Positions 25,400 to 33,554 of a stretch of 64,000 nucleotides of DNA are shown piece after piece. Each line of letters starts with the position of its first letter. Positions within the stretch are counted from its first letter, which is position 1. The position numbers and the translations under genes are program-made. The notes below the pieces were generated by a model. The model searched no databases, was not told the DNA's origin, and saw only the letters and a list, made by a program, of their open reading frames with translations. Source of the DNA: an uncultured bacterium (GTDB lineage Bacteria; Verrucomicrobiota; Lentisphaeria; Victivallales; UBA1829); the NCBI GenBank assembly GCA_902774245.1, contig CACYHQ010000010.1:1-64000 (forward strand), written 5' to 3'.

Positions 25400-25990
25400 T
25401 CAGGCGAGCTTCGTCAGATACTCGAACGTCTCTTTCAGGCGTTCCAGGGGGAGCCCGATGACGTTCGTGAGCGAGCCATTGATCTTCTCAATGATGTCCT
25501 CGCCGTGTTCCTGAATCGCGTACGCCCCGGCTTTGTCCAGCACATTGACGTCCCGCACATACTTGCCGATGATTTCGGGCGTCAGCGTGCGGAACGTAAC
25601 ATGGGTGATGTCTTCGAACCGGACGAGGACGTCGGCCTCGACGCAGCGGACGCAGACGCCGGTCGCCACGTCGTGCGTGCGGCCGGAGAGCATCGCAAGG
25701 ATCCGTTTTGCGTCTTTGAGATCGGCTGGCTTGCCGATCGTCTTGCCCTCGAACCGGATCACGGTGTCCGCGCCGATCACGAACGCTTGCGGGTTCATCT
25801 GCGCGACCGCCTCGGCCTTGCGCATGGCATTTTCCAGCGGGTCGTTGCCCTCTTCGACATGCGAGGTCAGGATTTGCATGGATGCAAATACCGGGCCCGC
25901 TTCCCGGAGCAGGGCGGACCTGCGCGGCGAAGCGGAGGCGAGGATGATCGTACGTGAGGCGGAACCGGTTCCGTCCGTCCGGTCAGGCAT
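25400..25990 (-). CDS. maf: Maf-family nucleoside triphosphate pyrophosphatase
   Basis: A 196-residue house-cleaning pyrophosphatase that hydrolyses non-canonical or methylated NTPs, most often dTTP/UTP-type. Maf signatures are ILASASPRRSALLREAG at the N-terminus, VIGADTVIRFEGKTIGKP in the centre and LDKAGAYAIQEHGEDIIEKINGSLTNVIGLPL near the C-terminus. ATG 25990 follows a GGAG site inside the end of the upstream kinase gene, and the two overlap by 8 bases. Last gene of the ROK kinase/TM protein/heptose kinase/maf operon. Confidence 0.93.
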   Translation of the reverse strand: MPDRTDGTGSASRTIILASASPRRSALLREAGPVFASMQILTSHVEEGNDPLENAMRKAEAVAQMNPQAFVIGADTVIRFEGKTIGKPADLKDAKRILAMLSGRTHDVATGVCVRCVEADVLVRFEDITHVTFRTLTPEIIGKYVRDVNVLDKAGAYAIQEHGEDIIEKINGSLTNVIGLPLERLKETFEYLTKLA

Positions 25991-27029
25991 TAAGTTTCTC
26001 CGTTTCCAGCTTGAACGACGCGGCGATCTCCGCCGGATCGGTCGTGGCGGTGCCCGCCTTGCCGACGACGATGCCCGCCGCCTGGTTCGAGATGAGCGCC
26101 GCCTCGCGGTCGGTCGCGCCTGCGGCGTGGTACAGCGTGAACGCGGAAATGACGGTGTCGCCCGCGCCGGAGACGTCGAAGACTTCGCGCGCAATGGTCG
26201 GGATCACGAATCCGCGCGGCTCCTTCTCGGAGTACAGCGCCATCCCCTGATGGCCGAGCGTGATGAGCAGGATGTCGGGAGCCCATTCCTTGCGGATTTT
26301 CTTCGCGACATCCTGCAGGGCCGCGTCTTTCGCCGGATCGCCCGCGGGGTCGGCGTGATAGACGCCGGCCAGCGCGAACGCTTCGGCGCGGTTCGGGGTC
26401 ATGAGGGAAAGCCCCTTGGTCCGGACCGGGTTGCCGGGATGCGGATCAAGCGCGATGAAAATGCCCTCGTGCGACGAGGTCGACACGATCGCATCGAGCA
26501 TCTCCTGTCCGATCAGTCCCTTCGCGTAGTCCTCGATGACGACCGCGTCCACCTCGTGCAGGCGGATCTTCTTGGTCAGGGTTTCGATGAGGCGGTCGCG
26601 GACCTCGGTGTCGACGGGTGCGGTCTCTTCGAAGTCCATGCGGACGATCTGCTGGTTCCCGGCGATCACGCGTTGTTTTTCGATGGTGACGCGGCCGGGC
26701 ACGCCGACGATGCCGTTGGTGTTGATGCGGGCTCCGGCGAGCAGCGCGCGGAGCTTTTCGCCGGGCTCGTCGACGCCGACGATGCCGAATGCGAAGATCT
26801 TCGCCTCGGGCGAAAGCGCCTTCAGGTTGCGCATGACGTTCGCCGCGCCGCCCAGACGGATGTTCTTGTCGCGGACGCGGAGCACGGGTACGGGGGCCTC
26901 CTGGGAGAGGCGCGACGCGCTGCCGGAGATGTAGGTGTCGAGCATGAGGTCGCCGAGCACGGCGATGCGAAGCTGTTTGGAGGCGCTGACGAGCGCGGAG
27001 AAACGTTCGGAGGAGATAATCGGGGGCAT
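25983..27029 (-). CDS. D-glycero-beta-D-manno-heptose-7-phosphate kinase (RfaE1/HldE kinase domain)
   Basis: A 348-residue PfkB-family kinase. LGDLMLDTYISGSASRLSQEAPVPVL, the GGAANVMRNL sugar-binding segment and FDVSGAGDTVISAF near the C-terminus match the kinase domain of HldE (RfaE1), which makes heptose-1,7-bisphosphate for ADP-heptose. The adenylyltransferase domain of bifunctional HldE is absent, so that step must be encoded elsewhere. The GT9 heptosyltransferase at 14-15 kb would use the product. It starts 12 bases after the membrane protein gene and overlaps maf by 8 bases. Confidence 0.88.
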   Translation of the reverse strand: MPPIISSERFSALVSASKQLRIAVLGDLMLDTYISGSASRLSQEAPVPVLRVRDKNIRLGGAANVMRNLKALSPEAKIFAFGIVGVDEPGEKLRALLAGARINTNGIVGVPGRVTIEKQRVIAGNQQIVRMDFEETAPVDTEVRDRLIETLTKKIRLHEVDAVVIEDYAKGLIGQEMLDAIVSTSSHEGIFIALDPHPGNPVRTKGLSLMTPNRAEAFALAGVYHADPAGDPAKDAALQDVAKKIRKEWAPDILLITLGHQGMALYSEKEPRGFVIPTIAREVFDVSGAGDTVISAFTLYHAAGATDREAALISNQAAGIVVGKAGTATTDPAEIAASFKLETEKLNA

Positions 27030-27041
27030 ATTGAATTAACC

Positions 27042-27524
27042 TCAGTGTGTGTTCAGAATACTGGTTTCGATCGTCCGGGCGTAGGGGGTCGTGTCGAGCA
27101 TGTCCTGCCGGATATGGTAGTTGTCGGTCTTCTTTTCCTTCCAGGTCATTACTGTCAGCTCGTAGCGCGACAGCACGTTCCGCATTTCGGCTACCTGCTC
27201 CAGGTTCATTTCCTTGCCGTTTTCGCGCACATGAAGCGCGAACTGGTCGAGGATGCCTTCGACGAGTTTGACCTCGCCTTTCTGCGCGAAGTCCTTCCCC
27301 CTCGTGGCGCGGATGGCGTCGCGGATGCGGTCGATCTGCTCGTACATCTCGTCCTTCTCCATTTCGAGGATCAGAAACTTCTGGTGACGCAGCTGAAGCG
27401 GGAAAACGATCGTGATGTAGAGCTGGAACAGGATCAGGATTCCGAACAGCGCGATGGCGGCGCCGGTCACGACGTCGCGTTTGCGCTTCGTGGAGTAATA
27501 CTGCTTGATATTGACTGTGCTCAT
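27042..27524 (-). CDS. Small single-pass membrane protein with coiled-coil tail
   Basis: I do not recognise this 160-residue protein. A basic N-terminus (KQYYSTKRKRD) is followed by one membrane segment (about 20-42, TGAAIALFGILILFQLYITI) and then a charged, mostly helical region of about 115 residues suited to a coiled coil. The topology should place the tail outside the cytoplasm. It is encoded 14 bases after the ROK kinase and 12 bases before the heptose kinase, so it is co-expressed with sugar kinases and may relate to envelope assembly. The ribosome site is weak. Confidence 0.7.
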   Translation of the reverse strand: MSTVNIKQYYSTKRKRDVVTGAAIALFGILILFQLYITIVFPLQLRHQKFLILEMEKDEMYEQIDRIRDAIRATRGKDFAQKGEVKLVEGILDQFALHVRENGKEMNLEQVAEMRNVLSRYELTVMTWKEKKTDNYHIRQDMLDTTPYARTIETSILNTH

Positions 27525-27538
27525 CGGAAAGAAACCGT

Positions 27539-28543
27539 TCAGTTGTTCTGCCAGGGCAGATCCCATTCGCCGAGCTCGTGGAGCGCGTAGAGCGCGACGG
27601 ACGCGCCCGCGTATTCGCCGAGCTTGCCGCCGAGTTTGCCGGGCACGATGGAACATGCCTCGCGCGGCTGCTTCCAGCCGTACTTCTTGACGCGTTCGAG
27701 GAGCGGCTTCATGAAGAGGTCGCCGCACTGGATGGCGATGGTGCCGAGGGCGATGATCGACGGATTGAAGACGTTGTGGAGCATGCCGATCGCCTGCGCA
27801 TGACGTTCCATCATTTCGTCCCAGACCGCGCACGCATACGGATCGTTCGCCTCGACGGCATCGGAAATCGTCTTCATGTCGATGTTTTCGATGTTGCCGC
27901 CCGCAAGTTGAACGACGGCGCTGTTCGGGCTGTTCGCGAGTTCACGCTGCACGCGCTGGGCGATGGCGCGTCCGCCGGAGAACGCTTCCCAGCAACCGCG
28001 CAGCCCGCAGTTGCAGAGAGGTCCGTTCGCGTCGAGGACCATGTGCCCGACTTCTCCTGCGTCGCATGTGGCGCCGCGTACAAGACGCCCGTTTGCGATG
28101 ACGCCCGCGCCGATGCCCGTGCTGATGGAAATATACAGCATGTCCTGCACGCCCACGCCGGATCCGAAGAGCCATTCGGCCAGCCCGGACGCATTGGAGT
28201 CGTTGTCGAAGAACGCACGCACTCCGAACGCCTCGGACAGGTAGTCTCGGATGGGGACGTGCTTCCATTTTTTGAGGTTGGAGGGGGCCATCACGATCCC
28301 GTTCTTAAAGTCGAGCGGCGACGGCGTGCAGACGCCGACAGCCTTCAGGTTCTCACGGGTCATTCCTGCATCCGCGAGCAGGGATTTCCCTGCGGAGACC
28401 ATTGCAGGGAGGACATCGTCCGGTTCACGTTCTTTGTTCGGGACGCGGGCGGATGCAACAAGCGTTCCGTCGCTGAGGACGAGCGAGACGGCGACCTTCG
28501 TACCGCCGACGTCGAAACCGAGAATCGGGAATGGGGTTTCCAT
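27539..28543 (-). CDS. ROK-family sugar kinase, glucokinase-like
   Basis: A 334-residue ROK kinase. The ATP site DVGGTK opens the protein (about 11-16). The catalytic Asp is in FFDNDSN (Asp115), and the zinc motif is GEVGHMVLDANGPLCNCGLRGCWE with His167, Cys177, Cys179 and Cys184. Substrate is probably glucose or a related hexose; N-acetylmannosamine is an alternative. No DNA-binding domain is attached, so it is an enzyme rather than a ROK repressor. ATG 28543 follows AAGGAG. It heads a four-gene operon from promoter 28595-28623. Confidence 0.9.
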   Translation of the reverse strand: METPFPILGFDVGGTKVAVSLVLSDGTLVASARVPNKEREPDDVLPAMVSAGKSLLADAGMTRENLKAVGVCTPSPLDFKNGIVMAPSNLKKWKHVPIRDYLSEAFGVRAFFDNDSNASGLAEWLFGSGVGVQDMLYISISTGIGAGVIANGRLVRGATCDAGEVGHMVLDANGPLCNCGLRGCWEAFSGGRAIAQRVQRELANSPNSAVVQLAGGNIENIDMKTISDAVEANDPYACAVWDEMMERHAQAIGMLHNVFNPSIIALGTIAIQCGDLFMKPLLERVKKYGWKQPREACSIVPGKLGGKLGEYAGASVALYALHELGEWDLPWQNN

Positions 28544-28594
28544 GATTTGGGGCTCCTTCCGGAAAAAAATAAAAAAAAACAGAAAAACCGATAC

Positions 28595-28623
28595 AATATA
28601 CATTGAAAAATCGGTCTTGGCAA
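28595..28623 (-). promoter_or_regulatory. Promoter of the ROK kinase operon
   Basis: Minus-strand TTGCCA and TATATT with a 17-bp spacer. It overlaps the plus-strand promoter of the TolQ operon almost completely, so the two cannot easily fire at once. Confidence 0.7.
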
Positions 28624-28631
28624 AGTAATTT
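28603..28631 (+). promoter_or_regulatory. Promoter of the TolQ-TolR-TonB operon
   Basis: TTGAAA and TAATTT with a 17-bp spacer, 42 bases before the TolQ start. It lies within the divergent ROK promoter. Confidence 0.55.
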
Positions 28632-28673
28632 ATAGAGTTTTTAAGATTTTTTTCCCAAAAAGAGGTTCCTTTC

Positions 28674-29414
28674 ATGTTTTCCAGTGTCGTTCTGTCTGTC
28701 CCTCCCCTCCTCGCATCCAACGGTATTGTTTACGCTTTTAAAGAAAGCGACGGCGTCGGGCAGGGGATTTGCGTATTGCTCCTCCTCATCTCCATCGCGG
28801 TCTGGTATATCATGCTCGAAAAAGCCGGCAACCTGATCTCCGCCATGAAAAAAAGCCAGGCGTTCCTGCGCGCCTTCCGCGAAAAACGCAATCCGCTCGG
28901 CTTGAAGGAGAAAGCAGCCGAATCCAAATCGCCCGCCGCGGCTGTTTACCTCGCCGCGTGCGAACGCATCGAGTCGTTCCACCTGGAACAGCCCGGCGGC
29001 GGACGCCGCGCGATGAGCGACGATGAGCTGGAAGTGATGCGTTCGGCGATGAACCAGGCGGTCGAGGACCAGCTCGTGATCCTGCAGAGCCGGACCATGG
29101 TCCTGGCGACCGCTGTCAGCGGCAGCCCGTTCCTCGGCCTGTTCGGCACGGTCTGGGGCATCACGGTAGCGTTCACGAAGCTCGCGCAGGCGGGCAAGGC
29201 CGACGTCCAGACGCTTGCGCCCGGCGTTTCCGGCGCTCTGCTCACCACCGTGATCGCACTGTTCGTGGCCCTGCCGTCCATGGTCGGCCTGAACATCATC
29301 TCGTCCAAGATCAAGGACATCACGGTCCACCTCGATTCCTTCGTCGACGAGGTCTACGCCAAGTTCAAGATCGAACAGCTCGATTCCTACCGCGCCGCCG
29401 CGGACCAGGAATAA
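28674..29414 (+). CDS. MotA/TolQ/ExbB proton-channel family protein
   Basis: A 246-residue inner-membrane protein of the ExbB/TolQ family. Three membrane segments can be placed (about 30-50, 138-160, 180-200). The conserved core SGSPFLGLFGTVWGITVAF and PGVSGALLTTVIALFVALPSM carries the family glycine, proline and threonine pattern. With the ExbD/TolR partner encoded next it forms a proton-driven motor that energises an outer-membrane or envelope process through the TonB-like protein. An AGAGG site precedes ATG 28674. First gene of a three-gene operon. Confidence 0.92.
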   Translation: MFSSVVLSVPPLLASNGIVYAFKESDGVGQGICVLLLLISIAVWYIMLEKAGNLISAMKKSQAFLRAFREKRNPLGLKEKAAESKSPAAAVYLAACERIESFHLEQPGGGRRAMSDDELEVMRSAMNQAVEDQLVILQSRTMVLATAVSGSPFLGLFGTVWGITVAFTKLAQAGKADVQTLAPGVSGALLTTVIALFVALPSMVGLNIISSKIKDITVHLDSFVDEVYAKFKIEQLDSYRAAADQE

Positions 29415-29429
29415 GGGAGCGCCCCAACC

Positions 29430-29843
29430 ATGCCGCCGAAACGCAGATCGCTCCAAGTCCCGATATACGATCAGATCAACCTCACGAACCTGATCGACAC
29501 GCTCTTTTTCCTCCTGATCATCTTCATGATCACCGCGCCGCTCCTGGAGTATTCCGTCGACGTCACGCCGCCGGAGATGAACGCCGACCCCATCAAGCCG
29601 GATTCCGACTCCAAGATCATCAACGTGAAGGAAGACGGCTCCATCGTCTACAACCGGCAGACCATTACAGAGGCGGAGCTTCAGATCGAGCTGTCCCGCA
29701 TCGAACAGCAGAGCGGCCGCGACACCGCCATCTTCCTGCGCGGCGACCGTGACCTCAGATACGGCGTCGTGATGAACGTGATGAAGCTCATCCGCGCGGC
29801 CGGATTCCGCAACGTCAACCTTGTCATGCAGGAGGAGCAATAA
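29430..29843 (+). CDS. ExbD/TolR family biopolymer transport protein
   Basis: A 137-residue protein with one membrane segment (about 17-40). The proton-path Asp lies in NLTNLIDTLFFLLIIFMI, as in ExbD/TolR, and the periplasmic domain (about 45-137) includes the family-type FLRGDRDLRYGVVMNVMKLI. It pairs with the upstream TolQ/ExbB homologue. The stop overlaps the next start by one base (TAATG), so translation is coupled. Confidence 0.92.
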   Translation: MPPKRRSLQVPIYDQINLTNLIDTLFFLLIIFMITAPLLEYSVDVTPPEMNADPIKPDSDSKIINVKEDGSIVYNRQTITEAELQIELSRIEQQSGRDTAIFLRGDRDLRYGVVMNVMKLIRAAGFRNVNLVMQEEQ

Positions 29844-30805
29844 TGGGCAGCCCGTTCAGCAAAGATCCGTACTGCAACCCGAAGCGGGCGCGTGCGATCC
29901 TCACAGGCGTGCTGATGATGCACGTCGGCCTCATCGCCGTCCCGCTCATCTATTCCTCGCTTACGGATTACTTCGATCCGCCGCTCATCGTGATGAAGGT
30001 CGGGCTTGCCGATCTTCCCCCCGGAGATTCCCCGGACGCCGGAGCGGTCGCCGACGTGTCGACGCCTAAATCGTCCGAGGCGGAACCGGTGCTCGATCTT
30101 CCTCCCGATCCGCAGAAGGTCGATGATCTGCCGCCCATTCCGCCGCCGCCGAAAGTCCAGAATCCGCCGCCTAAGCCGAAGACGGATACGAAAGCGCCTG
30201 TCGAGGAGCCTCCGCCGAAACAGAAGCCCGACACGTCGAAACCGAAGGTCACGCCGCCGAAAGTCGAGAATCCCCCGAAGACGCAGACGAAGACCGATCC
30301 GCCGAAGTCGAATCTGCTGAAGCCGGAAGACATCATCAAGCCGAAAAACACGAAGACGCAGGCGCAGATCGAGGCCGAACGCCGCGCACGCGAGGCCGCC
30401 GAGGCCAGGGCGAAAGCCGAAGCCGAGGCACGTCGGCGTGCCATTGCCGATATCCGCGCCGCCGCAGGAACGCAGCAGGGGCGTTACGGCACGACGGATC
30501 CCGGTCAGCAGGGCATTCTCGCGTCCAGGGAGATGCGCGACTACTACGAAACGCTGAACGCGTACATCCGCCCGAAATGGAACGCCGTTTCCCCGTCCAG
30601 CGTCGAGCTCAGCGGCAAGGTCGCCAACTGGCCGACCATCCACCTCACGATCGCGAAGGACGGCCGCATCACGAAAGCTGTCATCGTCAAAAAGTCCGGC
30701 AACAAGGCGATCGACACTGCGGTCGAGGCCCTGCTTAAAGACCTGAATGTCGCCCCCGTGCCGCCGCAGGCCGCGACCATCCCCGTCACGCTCGAGATCC
30801 GTTGA
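29843..30805 (+). CDS. TonB/TolA-type energy transducer
   Basis: A 320-residue protein with an N-terminal membrane anchor (about 19-40), a long Pro/Lys-rich periplasmic linker (about 50-175), a charged helical segment (AQIEAERRAREAAEARAKAE, TolA-like) and a C-terminal TonB-family domain (about 232-320, LSGKVANWPTIHLTIAKDGR). It links the ExbB/ExbD motor to the outer membrane. The mixture of TonB-like proline linker and TolA-like helix means I cannot say which system it serves; no TolB, Pal or TonB-dependent receptor gene is nearby. A strong terminator follows. Confidence 0.85.
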   Translation: MGSPFSKDPYCNPKRARAILTGVLMMHVGLIAVPLIYSSLTDYFDPPLIVMKVGLADLPPGDSPDAGAVADVSTPKSSEAEPVLDLPPDPQKVDDLPPIPPPPKVQNPPPKPKTDTKAPVEEPPPKQKPDTSKPKVTPPKVENPPKTQTKTDPPKSNLLKPEDIIKPKNTKTQAQIEAERRAREAAEARAKAEAEARRRAIADIRAAAGTQQGRYGTTDPGQQGILASREMRDYYETLNAYIRPKWNAVSPSSVELSGKVANWPTIHLTIAKDGRITKAVIVKKSGNKAIDTAVEALLKDLNVAPVPPQAATIPVTLEIR

Positions 30806-30830
30806 TCCGGGCTCATTTCTCCGAACACGA

Positions 30831-30865
30831 AAAACTCCGCATGGCATGACCCCGTGCGGAGTTTT
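30831..30865. terminator. Bidirectional terminator, TonB operon and folB
   Basis: A perfect 11-bp stem (AAAACTCCGCA with TGCGGAGTTTT) with a 13-base loop; the arms themselves supply A and T runs for both directions. Confidence 0.92.
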
Positions 30866-30891
30866 CTGTTTTCAGTGTTTTGTGCGGAGGC

Positions 30892-31248
30892 TCAGGAGCG
30901 ATTGAGCGTGACCTCCAGCTCGATGCTCTCCGATTCCACCGGGGCGTCCGGCTTGCGGATCCTGAGCGTGATCCGGTCGAGAAGCGGGAACTGTGCCAGC
31001 AGTTTTTCTCCGCAGGCATAGGCGAGGCGTTCGAGCAGATGGAACGACGTTCCGGCGGCGTACTCCTTCACGCAGCGTTCGACCGCGGTGTAGTCGACGG
31101 CGTCGCTGAGGTCGTCGGTCCGTCCGGCGCTGGAGAAATCCCCGCACAGTTCGAGGTCGAAAAAAAGGGTCTGCTGTGCGGTGCGTTCGGCGGGAAGCGT
31201 CCCGATCACGCAGCCGACGGGCAGACCTTTCAGAATGATCCTGTCCAT
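30892..31248 (-). CDS. folB: Dihydroneopterin aldolase
   Basis: A 118-residue FolB-type enzyme of folate synthesis that cleaves dihydroneopterin to 6-hydroxymethyldihydropterin and glycolaldehyde. It opens IILKGLPVGCVIGTLPAERTAQQTLFFDLEL, with the family DAVDYTAV and FHLLERLAYACGEKLL segments that shape the pterin site (Glu in LLERLA). Length is normal. It lies 15 bases downstream of the exported hypothetical protein gene and probably shares its transcript. It faces the TonB operon across a shared terminator. Confidence 0.9.
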   Translation of the reverse strand: MDRIILKGLPVGCVIGTLPAERTAQQTLFFDLELCGDFSSAGRTDDLSDAVDYTAVERCVKEYAAGTSFHLLERLAYACGEKLLAQFPLLDRITLRIRKPDAPVESESIELEVTLNRS

Positions 31249-31263
31249 TCGGAGAGAAGACGG

Positions 31264-31944
31264 TTATTTCGTTTCGTCCTTCTTCGTGATGCCCTCGTAC
31301 TGTTTCTTCGCGGCTTCTTCGCGGAGCTTGATCTCACGGGCGCGCGCCTCTTCCTTTTCCTTGTTTTCAGCGGCTTCACGGGCGCGGTCCTCGGCGCTCT
31401 CGGCGATAATCTGTTTTTCACGCTCGAAGGAGAGACGGTCCACGTCGCTTTCGCCGCGGATGAGGCGGGCGATGCTGGTGGCGAGTACGACCGCGGGCAG
31501 TTCGCTTTCGCGGATGGAGGAGATGGGCACGCTCAGCGGATCGTATTTCTTGCCGGTCTTGTCGTATACGGTTACCTGGACGTTCTTCACGTCTTTCTTC
31601 TCCTTATCCGGGATGATGGTGAGGAGAACCAGATAGTCGCCCTTCGCACCGGCGAGGATGTCCTTGACCTCGTTTTCCGTGAGCGTGGCGCCGAGTTTGT
31701 GCTTGATGCGGAAATCCTTCATGGTTTTTTCCACAGTGTCCGCGTTGCACAGTGCGATCTGGGAGTGCGTGACGAGCTCGGATTTCAGATACTCGATCAG
31801 GAGCGATGTCGTGCGGTTGTCCTGCTGGTCGGCGGACACGGGGCGGGAGAGGTCGTCGAAAACGAGCACGGAATAGGGCTTGCCCGCGAATGCCGTGAGG
31901 GAAACGAGCATGGCGGCGGCGATGACTGCGATATGCTTGAACAT
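31264..31944 (-). CDS. Exported hypothetical protein with charged C-terminus
   Basis: I do not recognise a family for this 226-residue protein. It has a signal peptide (cleavage near Ala20-Gly21, LTAFAGKP), a globular part (about 22-165) with alternating strands and helices (SVLVFDDLSRP, DYLVLLTIIPDKEK), and a strongly charged helical tail (about 175-226, rich in Glu, Lys, Arg, Ala). The globular part recalls envelope proteins of the CsgG/LpoB style that bind or sense, but this is loose. The start at ATG 31944 has an AAGGA site, and the promoter at 32008-32037 excludes a longer form. Confidence 0.7.
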   Translation of the reverse strand: MFKHIAVIAAAMLVSLTAFAGKPYSVLVFDDLSRPVSADQQDNRTTSLLIEYLKSELVTHSQIALCNADTVEKTMKDFRIKHKLGATLTENEVKDILAGAKGDYLVLLTIIPDKEKKDVKNVQVTVYDKTGKKYDPLSVPISSIRESELPAVVLATSIARLIRGESDVDRLSFEREKQIIAESAEDRAREAAENKEKEEARAREIKLREEAAKKQYEGITKKDETK

Positions 31945-32007
31945 GGCTGGATTCCTTTCAGTCCGGATGATTTGCGTCTGCCGGAAACAGATAGTTTGTC
32001 TACCGTA

Positions 32008-32037
32008 ATTATAATAATCTACCACGCAAAAACGCAA
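32008..32037 (-). promoter_or_regulatory. Promoter of exported protein-folB operon
   Basis: Minus-strand TTGCGT and TATAAT with an 18-bp spacer, about 65 bases before the start codon. Confidence 0.6.
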
Positions 32038-32106
32038 CTTTCAAGCCGTTCCGCGTTTTTTTCCGCTGTTTTTTCGTCCTTTCGCGCGTTTTTTTCCGTT
32101 TTCCGT

Positions 32107-32135
32107 TTGGAATCCCTTCTTTTTCGTGCTATAGT
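32107..32135 (+). promoter_or_regulatory. Promoter of cupin-tyrA operon
   Basis: TTGGAA and TATAGT with a 17-bp spacer, 50 bases before the cupin start. Confidence 0.7.
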
Positions 32136-32184
32136 TTTAGCATAGTTTTTACACTGAAAAAGCATAACCTCCAAGGATTCTCCC

Positions 32185-32544
32185 ATGTTCAAACAGCATG
32201 CCGCTTTCTCGTCCGAAATCCGTACCGCCATGCGCGGCGGCGACGGCTCCGTCACCATCGAACACATCTGGAAGCCAGGCGTCGAAATGGGCTCCCCCGC
32301 CCGCATGTTCTCCCGCCTGATCCTCCGCCCCGGATGTTCCATCGGGTGGCACGTCCATGAGAACGAGGAGGAGATTTTCTACATCCTCGCGGGTCAGGCG
32401 TGCATCGACGACAACGGCACCGAGGTCATCGCGTCTGTCGGCGACTCCGTCATCACGCGGTCCGGCGAAGGGCACTCCGTGGCCTGCGAAGGCACTGACA
32501 CGCTCGAAATCCTGGCGTGCATCGTCCGCTATGTCAACGAGTAA
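32185..32544 (+). CDS. Cupin-domain protein
   Basis: A 119-residue single cupin barrel. Motif 1, GCSIGWHVHENEEEIFYILAG, provides two His and one Glu metal ligands; motif 2 includes GDSVITRSGEGHSV with the fourth ligand His. Small metal-binding cupins act as isomerases, dioxygenases or sensors, and the substrate cannot be told. It overlaps tyrA by 14 bases, so it may influence tyrosine synthesis, but that is only context. An AAGGA site precedes ATG 32185. Confidence 0.9.
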   Translation: MFKQHAAFSSEIRTAMRGGDGSVTIEHIWKPGVEMGSPARMFSRLILRPGCSIGWHVHENEEEIFYILAGQACIDDNGTEVIASVGDSVITRSGEGHSVACEGTDTLEILACIVRYVNE

Positions 32545-33433
32545 TTCTTCCGGCGTGACGAACGTTGCGATCATCGGCTTCGGCCTCCTCGGCGCGTCCT
32601 TCGGGCTTGCGCTCGACGGCGTGCCAGGCATCCGGCGTCTCTGCTGCACGCGCAACGCCGCCGCCCGCGAATGGGCGCTGGCCGAACACGCGGCGGACTT
32701 CGCCTCTGCCGATCCCGCCGAAGTCATCCCGCAGGCCGACGTCACGTTCCTGTCGCTCCCGCTCCCCGTCATCGTCCGCTACCTCACCGACTACGCGCAC
32801 CTCTGGCGGCCCGGCACCATCGTGACGGATATGGGCAGCGTGAAGGGGGCGATCCTGAACGTGGCGGAACGCACCGTGGTCCCGCGCGGCGTTGTGTTCG
32901 TCGGCGGACACCCGATGGCCGGCACCGAATACTCCGGGCACGTCCACGCGTTCCCCACGATGTTCCGCGGCGCGGACGTCTTCCTCTGTCCCGCCTCGAA
33001 CGCAAAAGACGCGGACGTCGAGACCGTCGCCGGGTTCTGGCGCGCGGTGAAGACGAACGTGATCCGCATCGACCCGAAGGAGCACGACGACCTCGTGGCG
33101 CACACCAGCCACGTCCAGCACATCGTGGCGTCCGCGCTCGCGCTCACCATCCTCGGCAGCGAGGACCCGCGCGAGAAGATGCTCCGCGACGCCGGCTGCG
33201 CGGGCGGTTTCCGCGACACCAGCCGCATCGCGTCCAGCAATCCCGTCATGTGGCGCGAGATCATCGAGTTCAACACCCCCGCCATCCTGAACGCACTCGA
33301 CAACTTCCAGAAGAAGCTCGACGTCCTGCGCGGCGAGATCGCGTCCGGCGATTACGACGCCTTCCAGCGCGAATTTGCCCGCGGGAAGGAGCTCCGCGAT
33401 GCCTGGCTCGTGAAGCACATGCGGAACAAATAA
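32531..33433 (+). CDS. tyrA: Prephenate dehydrogenase family protein
   Basis: A 300-residue NAD(P)-dependent TyrA-type enzyme of tyrosine synthesis, converting prephenate or arogenate. The Rossmann motif IIGFGLLGASFGLAL lies at the N-terminus, followed by DMGSVKG and the catalytic-histidine region FVGGHPMAGTEYSG, then HDDLVAHTSHVQHIVASALA. No chorismate mutase or ACT domain is fused. ATG 32531 lies within the end of the cupin gene, and the weak ribosome site fits coupled translation. A terminator follows 30 bases after the stop. Confidence 0.9.
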   Translation: MSTSNSSGVTNVAIIGFGLLGASFGLALDGVPGIRRLCCTRNAAAREWALAEHAADFASADPAEVIPQADVTFLSLPLPVIVRYLTDYAHLWRPGTIVTDMGSVKGAILNVAERTVVPRGVVFVGGHPMAGTEYSGHVHAFPTMFRGADVFLCPASNAKDADVETVAGFWRAVKTNVIRIDPKEHDDLVAHTSHVQHIVASALALTILGSEDPREKMLRDAGCAGGFRDTSRIASSNPVMWREIIEFNTPAILNALDNFQKKLDVLRGEIASGDYDAFQREFARGKELRDAWLVKHMRNK

Positions 33434-33462
33434 ACCGTTTGATTTAAGTTCAGAAAAACATC

Positions 33463-33500
33463 GGGCGCGCCTCCGGTTTCAGAGACGCGCCCATTCTTTT
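33463..33500 (+). terminator. Terminator after tyrA
   Basis: A perfect 7-bp stem (GGGCGCG with CGCGCCC), extendable by CTC/GAG past a mismatch, is followed by ATTCTTTT. Confidence 0.7.
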
Positions 33501-33554
33501 GCGAGTAAAACAGAGAAATCTGTAGGCTGTATATGGACTTTGTCTATTTAGTCC

